NCBI GenBank assembly: GCA_938021675.1
Contig: CALIFY010000038.1
Span: forward strand, 17,705 to 81,704
DNA length: 64,000 nt
Origin: an uncultured Acidimicrobiales bacterium
GTDB taxonomy: Bacteria; Actinomycetota; Acidimicrobiia; Acidimicrobiales; SZUA-35
Direction: 5' to 3'
A program made the translations under genes and the position numbers. Below the pieces are notes generated by a model. The model was not told the DNA's origin, did not search any database, and saw nothing but the letters and a program-made list of their open reading frames with translations. Shown here in pieces: positions 17,825-27,160 of the stretch (position 1 is its first letter; each line of letters starts with the position of its first letter).

Positions 17825-19489
17825 GTGGCGAAAGTTGGAGAGCTAAAAACGCAGTGGCCCGCCGCGTTCCGTAGCTCCCCGTCTGCCATCCAGTTCATAG
17901 TCGATCTCGTCACCGTCGGCGTCGGCTGGGGGCTCGTCCTCGTGACCGCAAACATAACGATCGAAGAACTTCGATCAAACGAGCGGTCGGTGGCCCTGAC
18001 CCTTATCGCCACGGCGATGACGTTGCTCATCATGGAACGGCGCGACCTCTACGAGGGGCGACCGACCGTGCCAAGAACCGACGAGATTTCTCGAGTCTTC
18101 GTCGCTGTCGTCGGAGGGGCGGCCAGCGTGTCGGTGGCCGCGGCGTTCCTCGATTGGCTGATCGGAGCTTGGGAACTGGCGATCGGCGGCATGGGCGTCT
18201 TCGCTGGTCGGACCCTTATCCGCGGGTTGCTTCGTTCGCTTGGCAACGAGTTGCCCAGCACCACGACCCCCGAACGCGTCGTCATCGTCGGAACCGGACA
18301 TGAGGCAAAGGAGTTGGCCGAACTGATCATCGATCACCCGGAGGCTCGATTCACTCTTTCCGGAGTGGTCGGAAATCTCAGCGTGGCAGAACGCAACGGG
18401 CTCGCCGATTGTTGGATCGGTCCAACCGGACGCCTGATCGAACTCATGCATCAACACGAAGTGACCGGGGCCATCGTGACCGCCACCGGCTTTCGTAGCC
18501 AACAGTTTCGCAATATCACCAAAGAGCTGTTCGGGTCGGGCTACGAGGTCCACCTCACCACCGGCGTGAGCCGCATGTGGGAAGGCCGTTTCGACGTCCG
18601 TTCCTTGTCGCATGAGCCACTTATCGTGATGAGCCGGAACGACCCCGCCAGGTGGCAACACTTCGCGAAACGGGCCCTCGACATCGTGGGCGCCACCGTC
18701 GCCATTCTGCTGGCGTCACCGGTCATGATTCTTGCCGCCGCAGCCATCAAGCTCGAAGACCGAGGCCCAACGACCTACACCGCTCGCCGGACCGGCCGCC
18801 GAGGCGAGTTGTTCGAAATGTTCAAGTTCCGATCGATGGTTGTGAACGCCGATGAGCTCCGCAAAAACGTCGAGTCAAGCAACGAACGAAGCGGCCCGCT
18901 GTTCAAAATGTCGAACGACCCACGGATTACCCGCGTTGGAAAAGTAATCCGGGAAACCTCGATCGACGAGCTACCGCAGTTATTCAACGTCCTCAAAGGC
19001 GACATGAGCCTCGTCGGTCCCCGGCCGGCGTTACCCGAAGAAGAGCAAGTCTTCGATGACGAGCTCCGTGAACGCTTCAAAGTTCGTCCTGGGATCACCG
19101 GACTCTGGCAGGTTGAAGCTCGTTCAAACGCGGCGTTCAACGCATACCGTCGTCTCGATCTGCACTACGTCGAGAACTGGAATATTGGTCTCGACATGAG
19201 AATCCTGCTGGCCACGGCCGAGCAGGTCATCGTGACCTTCGCACTTCTTCCGCTTCGATTGTTTCGGCGTCATCCAAACATTCCGGTCGATGGAATTGAG
19301 GGACGACAATCCGACGGCGCCGTTCGACCAATCTCGGTCGAGCCAACCAATCTCCCAGCAAACGATGTGGTCATCGATCTCCGAGACCGCAACCGTGCCC
19401 GCCTTGCCGCCGCCACCGCAGCGGCCGAGGCCGAGGCCGTCGCTGCCCCCGAGCCAGTCGAAGGCTCGGAGACGTCATCGACCAGCTAG
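17825..19489 (+). CDS. Polyprenyl sugar-phosphate transferase, long form (WbaP/CpsE type)
   Basis: About 554 residues. The N-terminal third has four to five membrane helices, followed by a soluble Rossmann-like region (RVVIVGTGHEAKELAELI, about residues 150-250). The C-terminal catalytic domain starts with the reentrant helix VGATVAILLASPVMILAA, then TARRTGRRGELFEMFKFRSM, SIDELPQLFNVLKGDMSLVGPRP and GLWQVEARS. It starts glycan repeat units on undecaprenyl phosphate. The GTG at 17825 follows GAGAGGG by 6 nt; a GTG at 17798 is less likely. A low-complexity A/E-rich tail follows the catalytic domain. It is the second initiating enzyme in the locus. Confidence 0.95.
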   Translation: MAKVGELKTQWPAAFRSSPSAIQFIVDLVTVGVGWGLVLVTANITIEELRSNERSVALTLIATAMTLLIMERRDLYEGRPTVPRTDEISRVFVAVVGGAASVSVAAAFLDWLIGAWELAIGGMGVFAGRTLIRGLLRSLGNELPSTTTPERVVIVGTGHEAKELAELIIDHPEARFTLSGVVGNLSVAERNGLADCWIGPTGRLIELMHQHEVTGAIVTATGFRSQQFRNITKELFGSGYEVHLTTGVSRMWEGRFDVRSLSHEPLIVMSRNDPARWQHFAKRALDIVGATVAILLASPVMILAAAAIKLEDRGPTTYTARRTGRRGELFEMFKFRSMVVNADELRKNVESSNERSGPLFKMSNDPRITRVGKVIRETSIDELPQLFNVLKGDMSLVGPRPALPEEEQVFDDELRERFKVRPGITGLWQVEARSNAAFNAYRRLDLHYVENWNIGLDMRILLATAEQVIVTFALLPLRLFRRHPNIPVDGIEGRQSDGAVRPISVEPTNLPANDVVIDLRDRNRARLAAATAAAEAEAVAAPEPVEGSETSSTS

Positions 19490-19533
19490 GCTTACCGACC
19501 CGCCGCAACCCCCCGAGAAACAACGATCAACAA

Positions 19534-21204
19534 ATGCATCCGCCGCCGCAATTCGATGATGACCTTACGCTGTCCGACTACCTGCGCATCCTCCGCCGCA
19601 GGTGGGTATGGGTGGCCGCGCCAACCGCTGCCGTATTGGCGCTGGCCACCGCGGTTACGCTGGTCCGCCCGCCGAGCTATTGCTCGACAGCACAGGTCCT
19701 TCTCGCCGACTCCGACGCTCAAGTGGCCATCCAGGGAGATGCCAACGTGTCGGTCGCCAGTCGAGACCTGGCCAACGAAATCAATTTCGCGTACAGCGAC
19801 GGTGTCCGCGGCGACGTCATCGAGACGTTAGGCCGCGAACCATCGGTCGACGTCGAGGGTGACGAAGATTCAGATGTGCTGTGGTTCAACAGCTGCGCCG
19901 AGTCGGCGGACGACGCTGCGGAACACGCAAATACGTGGGCCGGGGTATACGTCCAGGCGAAGCAGAGCCAAGCTGCAGACAGTATCGACTCAGCGGTCGA
20001 CGGGTTCCAGGTGCGGCTAGACGAACTCCGCCGCACAAGGCAAGAACTTCGGGAACCGCTCGACGAGCTCGAGGAAGATTTGTCCGACGCCGACGAAGAG
20101 TCGGAGCAGATCGCCCTTCAGGCCCAGATCGAGCGGGTCGGAGCCGGTTTGGAGGTCGAACTCCGGCTCATCGACTCTCAGATCGACACCATCGCCAATA
20201 CCGTCACCCAGCTCCAACTCGATGGTGAGCTCGCAGGGGCCGGAACGGCCCAGATCATTCAGGTGGCGGCTCCAGCGACCACGCCGTCAAACGCACCGTT
20301 GTCGAAGAACCTCATGCTCGGTGCGGTCGTAGGGCTGATCGTCGGCGCAGCAGCCGCTCTGGTGATCGAGAACCTCGACTCGTCGATCAAGAATGCTGAT
20401 GACATCGACGACGTCGCCGTACTCGCCACCATTCCTTTGAGCGACCGCGACCTCGGCGGAATCGATCCAGCCCTCGCCACGATGGCCCGGACCGAGAACA
20501 GCGTGGCCGACAGCTATCAGAAACTCAGAACGGCAGTCGAATTTGCGTTACTCGGCCGCGAGATTCGCTCGCTCTTGATAACCAGCCCCGATGAATCAGA
20601 AGGCAAGTCGACCACCTCGACCAACCTGGCGTGGGCTCTCAGCGCCGTCGATCATCGGGTTATTCTGGCCGACGTTGACTTCCGCCGCCCTCGGCTTCAT
20701 GAAATTTTCGGGTGCGGCCAAACCCCCGGTCTTTCCGACCACCTCCTCAACAAGACACCGCTCAGCGAACTTGCGCTACGGATCGACGACGAACGAGGCA
20801 CGATCGTCATCCTGCCGACCGGCACAAGACCACCAAGCCCAGGAGACCTCGTCGCTTCTCCGGCGTTCTCCGAACTCATCCAGCGACTCGAATCCGAAGC
20901 CGATCTCGTCGTTCTCGACTCGCCACCGATTCTCCCCGTTTCCGACTCGTTGTCGATCGCCAGGCACGTCGACGCCGTGATAGTCGTCGCCCGGGCTGGA
21001 CAAACGACTCGACAACGGCTGGCTCGTTCCATCGACAGCCTGACCGCCGTCGGTGCAGATGTCCTCGGAGTTTGCCTCATCGGGGTCGATACGCCCGGCA
21101 ACTATACCTACAGCCTGCCGGACACAAATTCGCGGCGAACCAAACGCAAGGCACGACCGAAACAGCAAGAGGTCAACCTCATCAAGAACCGGGTTGGCCG
21201 GTAG
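19534..21204 (+). CDS. Chain-length regulator and tyrosine autokinase (Wzc/CpsCD-like)
   Basis: 556 residues. It has the Wzz-type N terminus LSDYLRILRRRWVWVAA with a membrane helix, a coiled-coil periplasmic region (about residues 150-235), and a second helix near 265-285. The cytoplasmic BY-kinase domain follows: Walker A in SPDESEGKSTT, Walker A' in ILADVDFRRPR and Walker B in LVVLDSPPI. The usual small residue before E-G-K-S is Ser here. The C-terminal tail is short and basic with two Tyr (NYTYS), not a long tyrosine cluster. It follows the sugar transferase by 44 bp in the same direction and probably controls length and export of that enzyme's product. Confidence 0.93.
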   Translation: MHPPPQFDDDLTLSDYLRILRRRWVWVAAPTAAVLALATAVTLVRPPSYCSTAQVLLADSDAQVAIQGDANVSVASRDLANEINFAYSDGVRGDVIETLGREPSVDVEGDEDSDVLWFNSCAESADDAAEHANTWAGVYVQAKQSQAADSIDSAVDGFQVRLDELRRTRQELREPLDELEEDLSDADEESEQIALQAQIERVGAGLEVELRLIDSQIDTIANTVTQLQLDGELAGAGTAQIIQVAAPATTPSNAPLSKNLMLGAVVGLIVGAAAALVIENLDSSIKNADDIDDVAVLATIPLSDRDLGGIDPALATMARTENSVADSYQKLRTAVEFALLGREIRSLLITSPDESEGKSTTSTNLAWALSAVDHRVILADVDFRRPRLHEIFGCGQTPGLSDHLLNKTPLSELALRIDDERGTIVILPTGTRPPSPGDLVASPAFSELIQRLESEADLVVLDSPPILPVSDSLSIARHVDAVIVVARAGQTTRQRLARSIDSLTAVGADVLGVCLIGVDTPGNYTYSLPDTNSRRTKRKARPKQQEVNLIKNRVGR

Positions 21205-21261
21205 TCGATTGTGGTCCCGGGTCCGACCATCCCGGCCGGCGAAATATATCGCGCTAGGTAA

Positions 21262-22065
21262 CTAGTCGTTCCACAGCTTCCAGGGCGCTTCGTCGCTGCC
21301 CCACATGTCGTTCAACGCCGTGTACTCCCGGAAGGTGTCCATACCCATCCAAAAGCCCGTGTGGGGGAATAGCCCAAGTTTGCCCTCACGAGTCACCTCT
21401 TGAACCGGAGCGTGCTCAAACATGTGTTCAGGCTGATCGGTCGGTACGTAGTCGAGGAAGGTCTTCCTAAAGGCAAAAAACCCGCCGGATACCCAACCCT
21501 CTGCTGGTGGTTTCTCAGCGAAGCTAGATACGACGCCATCGGAGACATTCAGCTCGCCATACCGGGAGGTCGGATGGACGCCGGTCACCATGCCGACCAG
21601 ATCGGACTCGGCAAGGGCGTGAAGTTGGCGGGCCACGTCGACGTCCCCAACGCCATCGCCGTAGGTCAACATGAAGTAGTCGCTATCGAGGTGGGGGGCG
21701 ACTGCGGCCAAACGACCACCCGTACCGGTGTTCATGCCGGTATCGATCAAGGAGACTTCCCAGTCATCGAGTCGATGGAGTTCCAGGAACTCCGGCTTTC
21801 CCCGACCTACCTGGAGCTGAAGATCGGACATCATCTCGTCGTACCGCAGGAAGTATTGCTTAATGTCCCACGCCTTGTACCCAAGGCACAGAACGAACCG
21901 CCGGAATCCATGATGGCCGTACAGCTTCATAATGTGCCACAGCACCGGCTGTTGGCCGATGTTTATCAGCGGCTTTGGTAGTTTCTCGGACGCCTCACGG
22001 ATACGAGTCCCTTGGCCTCCGCACAAGATGACCACCGGGACGTTTGATGGGTCTAGGTCTGGCAT
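21262..22065 (-). CDS. rfbF: Glucose-1-phosphate cytidylyltransferase
   Basis: Forms CDP-glucose from CTP and glucose 1-phosphate. 267 residues. The nucleotidyl-transfer loop is VILCGGQGTRIREASEKLPKP (about residues 12-32). Family marks: WHIMKLYGHHGF, FVLCLGYKAWDIKQYF, DTGMNTGTGGR and YGDGVGDVD. A strong Shine-Dalgarno sequence (GGAGGGG) precedes the ATG. Its product is the substrate of rfbG. rfbH, the next enzyme of the CDP-3,6-dideoxyhexose pathway, is absent from the window. Confidence 0.95.
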   Translation of the reverse strand: MPDLDPSNVPVVILCGGQGTRIREASEKLPKPLINIGQQPVLWHIMKLYGHHGFRRFVLCLGYKAWDIKQYFLRYDEMMSDLQLQVGRGKPEFLELHRLDDWEVSLIDTGMNTGTGGRLAAVAPHLDSDYFMLTYGDGVGDVDVARQLHALAESDLVGMVTGVHPTSRYGELNVSDGVVSSFAEKPPAEGWVSGGFFAFRKTFLDYVPTDQPEHMFEHAPVQEVTREGKLGLFPHTGFWMGMDTFREYTALNDMWGSDEAPWKLWND

Positions 22066-22164
22066 TGGTCGATTCCCCTCCAGTTTCGATCGACAATGTT
22101 AACGATGCGTGTGGCGAATGATGGCCACGCTCGTGAGTCACCCTGCCCGGCCCGCCGGTCGGAC

Positions 22165-23946
22165 TCAACTCGACCGAGGTGGCGCCGCAGGCTCGGGGTG
22201 CTGTTGCGACTGCTTCGGCGGCGGCGGAGCCGGAGACGAAGATGGAGCCGCTGCCTCGTTTCCGAAGACCATGGTTTCGTGATCCGCCTTTGTCGGTAGA
22301 TCCTCGGGCGGAGGCACGGTGAGATCCACCCCAGGCCGACTTGCGTCAGGTGGCCTCGACGCCATCAGTCCCGGCATCGCGATCAGACCCTCGGAACTGA
22401 TGATCGCCCCTCTGGCCGGCCTCCGGGCCGGTGAGGTCACCACCGGTAGCAGCTTGTCCCGAACGGCGTCGAGTTGGCGGGACAAGTCGCTCAGAAGGTC
22501 GGACTTTTGGCGTGCCAGTGGCACCGCCAGCACCACGGCGTCGGCCAACGCAGTCGCCTGCAACGTTGACGCTAGATCCAAGGCTGGGCCACCATCAACA
22601 ACGACGATCTGAGCTTTGCGACGGGCGGCATCCATCATGGCCGCAACCGTGTCCCGACGGAGAGACGCCGCTCCCCTACTCGAACCAAGCCCGAGCACGC
22701 TTACCTCGGGGTCCATAGTTCGAGTGAATACCGATTGACCCCGCTGATCGACCAGAGCGCCGTCGTTTGTCACCACGGCCGGGATACCACCGTCGCCAGC
22801 GGCATTGAAGATCGCAGTGATTCGAGGGTCTCGAACGTCGGCATCGACAACGACGACCGATGAGCCGCCGCTGGCGAAGCGTTCAGCCATCGCCAAGGCC
22901 AGGGTGGTGGCCCCGGCGCTGCGTTGCGTACCGACCACCACGACGCTGAGTGGACCATCGACCTGGGCTTTTGCCTCAGCCCGGACGCAGAGCTGATCGA
23001 TGACATGAACCGCAGAGCGGGGTAACGACTGAAAGGCGGCGATCGGCTGGCGGGCCAGCGACCGGTAGTGGGGAAATTCCGAGACCACCGGAGCGCCAAG
23101 AATGTCGGAGGCGGTCTCCTCGTCGAGAACCTTGGTGGAGAAACGAGCCCAAGCCAACGCCGCAACGACACCGAGCATGGCCCCGGCGAACAGCCCCCCG
23201 GCCAAGAGAAATTGCCCACCGGCCGGCAGTGGTTCCGTCGGCAACGTGGCGTTCTGGATCACACGGGTATTGACCCGAAGCCGCGAACTGGATTTGAGAT
23301 CGTTCTTCTGGCCTTGGAGCTGACGAAGCTCAGCTTCGGCCAAGTTCTTCTCGGTGACGGCGGCCGGATCAACCACGTCGGCCTGCGGGACCGGAGGGGC
23401 GGGATCGCGGGTGCGGAGCAGCGCCAGATACTCGTCCATGCCTTCGGCGATCCGAGTATTCAGGTTGCTCAATCGGTTCTGAAGAATAGAAATCTCTCGA
23501 TCGAGTCGATCGAGCTCATCCTCGTCGCTTCGGCTCGTCTCCAGCGTGTCGAGGTAGGAATCGACGTACCCCTGAGCCAAGCTGTTGGCCACATTTGGTT
23601 CTGGATAGACCGCGCTTATCTCTACAACATCGGTCTGCGGAATCTGTTCGATGGTGACCGCATCGCGCACGTCGGCGACACCTAGGCCGTTTGCCTGCGC
23701 CACCTCGGTGACCAACGCCGCACCGTTTAATACGCTGAGCTGCCCGACAACATAACGATCGGGATCGCCAGCAAAACTGTTCGAGTTGGCCTGCGTCGGT
23801 TGCTGAATGATTAGCTCGGCGACGGACCGGTATTGGTTCCCGGCCGGCGGGTCGCTCAACAACCCAGGGAGCGCCCCGAGTAGAGCAAACAGAGAGACCA
23901 CCCAGAACCGACGCCTGAGGGCTGACAGTACGAATGAAAGTTCCAA
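22165..23946 (-). CDS. Wzc-like polysaccharide co-polymerase with degenerate P-loop
   Basis: 593 residues. A Wzz domain (LSFVLSALRRRFWVVSLFALLGALPG) precedes an extracytoplasmic coiled coil at about residues 135-220, and a second membrane helix lies at about 245-270. The C-terminal BY-kinase-like domain keeps Walker A' (VVVVDADVRDPR) and a Walker-B-like VVVDGGPAL, but at the P-loop it reads GTQRSAGATT, where active members have G-E-G-K-S/T. The catalytic Lys is missing. The tail (about 70 residues) is rich in P, S, A and Q and has no tyrosine cluster. The TTG at 23946 has AAGGG upstream. It probably sets chain length or scaffolds without phosphorylating. Confidence 0.88.
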   Translation of the reverse strand: MELSFVLSALRRRFWVVSLFALLGALPGLLSDPPAGNQYRSVAELIIQQPTQANSNSFAGDPDRYVVGQLSVLNGAALVTEVAQANGLGVADVRDAVTIEQIPQTDVVEISAVYPEPNVANSLAQGYVDSYLDTLETSRSDEDELDRLDREISILQNRLSNLNTRIAEGMDEYLALLRTRDPAPPVPQADVVDPAAVTEKNLAEAELRQLQGQKNDLKSSSRLRVNTRVIQNATLPTEPLPAGGQFLLAGGLFAGAMLGVVAALAWARFSTKVLDEETASDILGAPVVSEFPHYRSLARQPIAAFQSLPRSAVHVIDQLCVRAEAKAQVDGPLSVVVVGTQRSAGATTLALAMAERFASGGSSVVVVDADVRDPRITAIFNAAGDGGIPAVVTNDGALVDQRGQSVFTRTMDPEVSVLGLGSSRGAASLRRDTVAAMMDAARRKAQIVVVDGGPALDLASTLQATALADAVVLAVPLARQKSDLLSDLSRQLDAVRDKLLPVVTSPARRPARGAIISSEGLIAMPGLMASRPPDASRPGVDLTVPPPEDLPTKADHETMVFGNEAAAPSSSPAPPPPKQSQQHPEPAAPPRSS

Positions 23947-23995
23947 TGTCGGACCCTTCTGGTCACACAGCCCGCGGACGGCTGAACGATCCAGC

Positions 23996-24868
23996 CTACT
24001 CCTTTGCCTTGGGCTCCTGGTGACGCCGCTCGGTGATCAGACCTACCACGCGCCCTAGTCCGATCGACCCCCGACGGAGGAAGTACGGAAGGTTCTTGTT
24101 GTCAACAGCCTGACCGTTAGGTTTGAGCGATCTGAGCCCGGTGGATGCTCCGCTGCCCGGCGTGCCCCGACGGGACAAGATCTGACTGAATCCCCTGCCG
24201 TAGAGGTAGTGCTGCTTCATCATCGGCCACAATCCGCGACGATGGCGGTAGTGGATCACGGCCGAAGCGCAGAACTCAAGGTCGTATCCGTGCTCGATCA
24301 GCCCCCACGACAGGGCGATGTCTTCGCCTCTGATCAGATCGGTATCAAAGCCGCCAACCTCCTGGAACACCGACCGGTCGACGGCCATATTGGCCGAGAC
24401 AAGGTACGGGTGGCCCATGAATCGAGGCAACTCACCAGGGGTCGCGGCCGGACGCCAATCTTGTTGGCCGGGGATGGCCAACAATTCTTCATCGAGGTGA
24501 CCGCCAACGGCGACCCCGTGGCCGGCAGCTCCGACCAGCCGGTCGAGCCAATCGATATCGGCGATGTCGTCGCCGTCACAAAATGCCAGAAGCGAACCGG
24601 TGGCCGACTCCGCTCCGACGTTACGAGCGTGCGAGGCCGACCGAATAGCTGATGAGTCGACGACCCGCACCGGTCGTTCCGAACGGCTGCGGTCGGCGCT
24701 GAGCCGATCGACGGCCGCACACTCACCGGCATCCGAGGTGTTGACCGACAGCACGATTTCCCAGTGGCCGTCGTAGGTCTGACGGTCGAGAGCGTCGAGT
24801 TGAAGGGGAAGGTCATCGTCGAATCGACCGACTGGGATCACCACCGAGACATCCATAGGCGACGTCAT
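23996..24868 (-). CDS. Family 2 glycosyltransferase
   Basis: 290 residues, GT-A fold. VSVVIPVGRFDDDLPLQL at the N terminus, a metal-binding stretch FCDGDDIADIDW, and the acceptor-side GGFDTDLIRGEDIALSWGL (about residues 185-203) with the ED catalytic pair. No membrane helix is obvious. The ATG at 24868 overlaps the stop of the wecG-like gene as ATGA; the frame is open further up but would run inside that gene. It adds a sugar to the growing repeat unit; donor and linkage are not predictable. Confidence 0.9.
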   Translation of the reverse strand: MTSPMDVSVVIPVGRFDDDLPLQLDALDRQTYDGHWEIVLSVNTSDAGECAAVDRLSADRSRSERPVRVVDSSAIRSASHARNVGAESATGSLLAFCDGDDIADIDWLDRLVGAAGHGVAVGGHLDEELLAIPGQQDWRPAATPGELPRFMGHPYLVSANMAVDRSVFQEVGGFDTDLIRGEDIALSWGLIEHGYDLEFCASAVIHYRHRRGLWPMMKQHYLYGRGFSQILSRRGTPGSGASTGLRSLKPNGQAVDNKNLPYFLRRGSIGLGRVVGLITERRHQEPKAKE

Positions 24869-25755
24869 CGTGCCCGCCACGCTCGCCACACAATGCCGAT
24901 GAAGGCCGCATCCCGAACGAAGTACCGGTGGAAGAGTCGGGTTGGCTCTTGACAGAACCGATAGAACCATTCCATTCCGATGCGTTGCACCCACTCCGGC
25001 GCACGCCGTTTTAGCTGCAGATACATAGAGAATGACCCACCGAGCCCAAGACACAACGGTTTTGGCCCAAGCTGATCGGTCCAACGATCAAACAACGCGG
25101 CGATAATCCTGGCGTCCTTGGGGTTCCCGATGCCGACGAGAACGAGCGACGGACGGATCGCCGCAGCCGAGGCCAATATTCGATCGACGATTTCGCCGAT
25201 CGCCACCTCGTCGTTGGCCTCGAACATCGGCGGCACTACGAACCGGGCTCGGGGATGCTCAGCCGCCAACCGGTCGGCCACCAACTCCGAAGAGGCGACG
25301 ACGACCGCCGGCACCCGATCGACGATCATGCGTGGCCAAAGTGCCACAAACAACCCGCTGCCCGGAAGCCTGGCGCTCAGTTTGGCTCCAAACAGGCGGG
25401 AAACCCAGACGATTGGCTGACCATCGGGAAGCACATACTGTGCTCGCTGAAACACCGCGTGTTCCGTCGAACCGTTCGCCGCATCCAGATGGACCATGAT
25501 GTCTACGTTCGGGGTCAGCAATGCAGGAACAACGCTGTCGTCTCGTCGGGGACCGTCGAGGACCGAATCGACGACGTCATCGAGCGAGGCGGCGTTTACG
25601 AAGTCGAGCCCGAGCAAGGACGTCCGCTGAAGATCATCGACGACCGAAATTTCCGAGTCGACCACTGGTTCGATGGAAATACCATCGGCAGCGCCGCTTG
25701 GATTCTCGGCCGCGATATCGGTCGAGGTGGCGGCGCGCCCGTGAAGCTCATCCAT
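24865..25755 (-). CDS. WecG/TagA/CpsF-family glycosyltransferase
   Basis: GT26 enzyme that usually adds ManNAc or ManNAcA (or another sugar) to the polyprenyl-linked first sugar. The family core is seen in NVDIMVHLDAA, YVLPDGQPIVWVSRLFG, RLPGSGLF, LVGIGNPKDARII, GLGGSFSMY, and the C-terminal APEWVQRIGMEWFYRFCQEPTRLFHRY (about residues 253-279). About 296 residues from the ATG at 25755; a longer frame to 26022 has no family match and would run under the divergent oxidoreductase. Its small soluble core fits peripheral membrane attachment. Confidence 0.92.
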   Translation of the reverse strand: MDELHGRAATSTDIAAENPSGAADGISIEPVVDSEISVVDDLQRTSLLGLDFVNAASLDDVVDSVLDGPRRDDSVVPALLTPNVDIMVHLDAANGSTEHAVFQRAQYVLPDGQPIVWVSRLFGAKLSARLPGSGLFVALWPRMIVDRVPAVVVASSELVADRLAAEHPRARFVVPPMFEANDEVAIGEIVDRILASAAAIRPSLVLVGIGNPKDARIIAALFDRWTDQLGPKPLCLGLGGSFSMYLQLKRRAPEWVQRIGMEWFYRFCQEPTRLFHRYFVRDAAFIGIVWRAWRAR

Positions 25756-25899
25756 GACTTCGCCAACCGAATGGGACCGTGCACAACATCGCATCTTGAA
25801 GATACCCCATCCGGTTCTCCGTCCCCTGTGCAGAATGGCCCGCATGGACAAATACCCGCACCATCGGGCCCGGGCGATTCGCCCTACACTTGGCCGGCG

Positions 25900-27135
25900 A
25901 TGACGCCGCAACCGCAAAGGTCCACCGCCGCAATCCGTCGCACCACAACCAAAGGCGCTACCTCTCATAGCGAGACACCCGATCAACAAGAGAAAGACAG
26001 GCCACGCGAGACGGCCGGTCACTCGCCACCGATCCGAGCGGCCGTCGTCGGTACTGGTGGGATATCAAAGGAACACCTCGGATTTCTGGCTGGACGTGCC
26101 TCGGCCGGACCGGTCGAAGGTCGCATTCGCCTCGTCGGTGTCTGTGATCTTTCAGAAGTCGCCGCTACGTACGCAGCTCGTCAATACGAGGCCGACGCCG
26201 CCTTCACCGAGCTCGACTCGCTACTGGACTCGGCGATGCCTCACGTGGTCCACGTCCTCACTCCCCCGGCCACCCACGTGCCGTTGGTGACCAAATGCTT
26301 AGAATCCGGGGCCGACGTGATCTGTGAGAAACCGATCACCTCGACGGCCGCCGAACTCCGCCAATTGCTTGCGGTAGCCGACCGCACCGGTCGACGGCTC
26401 ATGGAGAGCCACAACTACCGGTTCAACCGGACGATCCGAGCTATCGCTCAGTCCATCGCCGATGGCCGTTTCGGGACCATTCGCGAGGTCGAGATCAGGA
26501 TCGCTCTCCCCGTCACCGACCCGGACGGACGGTTCGGAGACCCGAATCTTCCGAACCCGATCCACGATATGCCAGCCGGTGTACTCCATGACTTCACCAC
26601 CCATTTCGGCTATCTCGTCCTTCACCTGATCGGACCGGCTCGATTCGATCGGATTGGCGCAGCGTTCAGCAGTCATCAGGACCATCCGTTGTTCGCTTAC
26701 GACAACCTCGATGCGATACTCATCGGCCGCCGGATCATCGCCGACAAGCCGACCGGACCGCCGGTCCACGCTCGGCTCCGGTTCGACGCCGGTGCGGCCC
26801 CAGACACCTTTACGGTGTGTGTTCGCGGCGACCGAGGCTGGACCGAGACGGACATCTTTCAGCCCTACGTCCGAGAGGTGATCCCGCGACCGGTGGGGTC
26901 CCAACTGAGTCCTATCGTCAACCACGTGGTCAACGGCGCGGGACTGGTCCGCGACGGCGTCCGAAACGTCGGCCGCAAACTCCTCCAGGACAACCCATAT
27001 GAGGGTCTCCATCACATGCTCGACAAAACCTACGCCGCGCTGGCCGACGGGAGCCCGCTCCCCGTGTCACCGGACGACATGATCGCTACCTCCGAGCTGG
27101 TCGACCAGCTTCTCGACGAACGGCACCGGCTATGA
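25900..27135 (+). CDS. Gfo/Idh/MocA-family oxidoreductase
   Basis: NAD(P)-dependent sugar or sugar-nucleotide oxidoreductase, 411 residues from the ATG at 25900. The Rossmann nucleotide site is IRAAVVGTGGISKEHL at about residue 48. VVHVLTPPATH and the catalytic-lysine motif CEKPITS follow, then MESHNYRFN. A polar, T/S/Q-rich N-terminal extension of about 45 residues precedes the domain; a shorter start cannot be excluded. TACACT 9 nt upstream may be a -10 box. It is divergent from the wecG-like gene, and the next two genes follow closely, so they may form one operon. The substrate is unknown. Confidence 0.88.
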   Translation: MTPQPQRSTAAIRRTTTKGATSHSETPDQQEKDRPRETAGHSPPIRAAVVGTGGISKEHLGFLAGRASAGPVEGRIRLVGVCDLSEVAATYAARQYEADAAFTELDSLLDSAMPHVVHVLTPPATHVPLVTKCLESGADVICEKPITSTAAELRQLLAVADRTGRRLMESHNYRFNRTIRAIAQSIADGRFGTIREVEIRIALPVTDPDGRFGDPNLPNPIHDMPAGVLHDFTTHFGYLVLHLIGPARFDRIGAAFSSHQDHPLFAYDNLDAILIGRRIIADKPTGPPVHARLRFDAGAAPDTFTVCVRGDRGWTETDIFQPYVREVIPRPVGSQLSPIVNHVVNGAGLVRDGVRNVGRKLLQDNPYEGLHHMLDKTYAALADGSPLPVSPDDMIATSELVDQLLDERHRL

Positions 27136-27160
27136 GTGCGTCGTCTACTGGAGCGAACCG

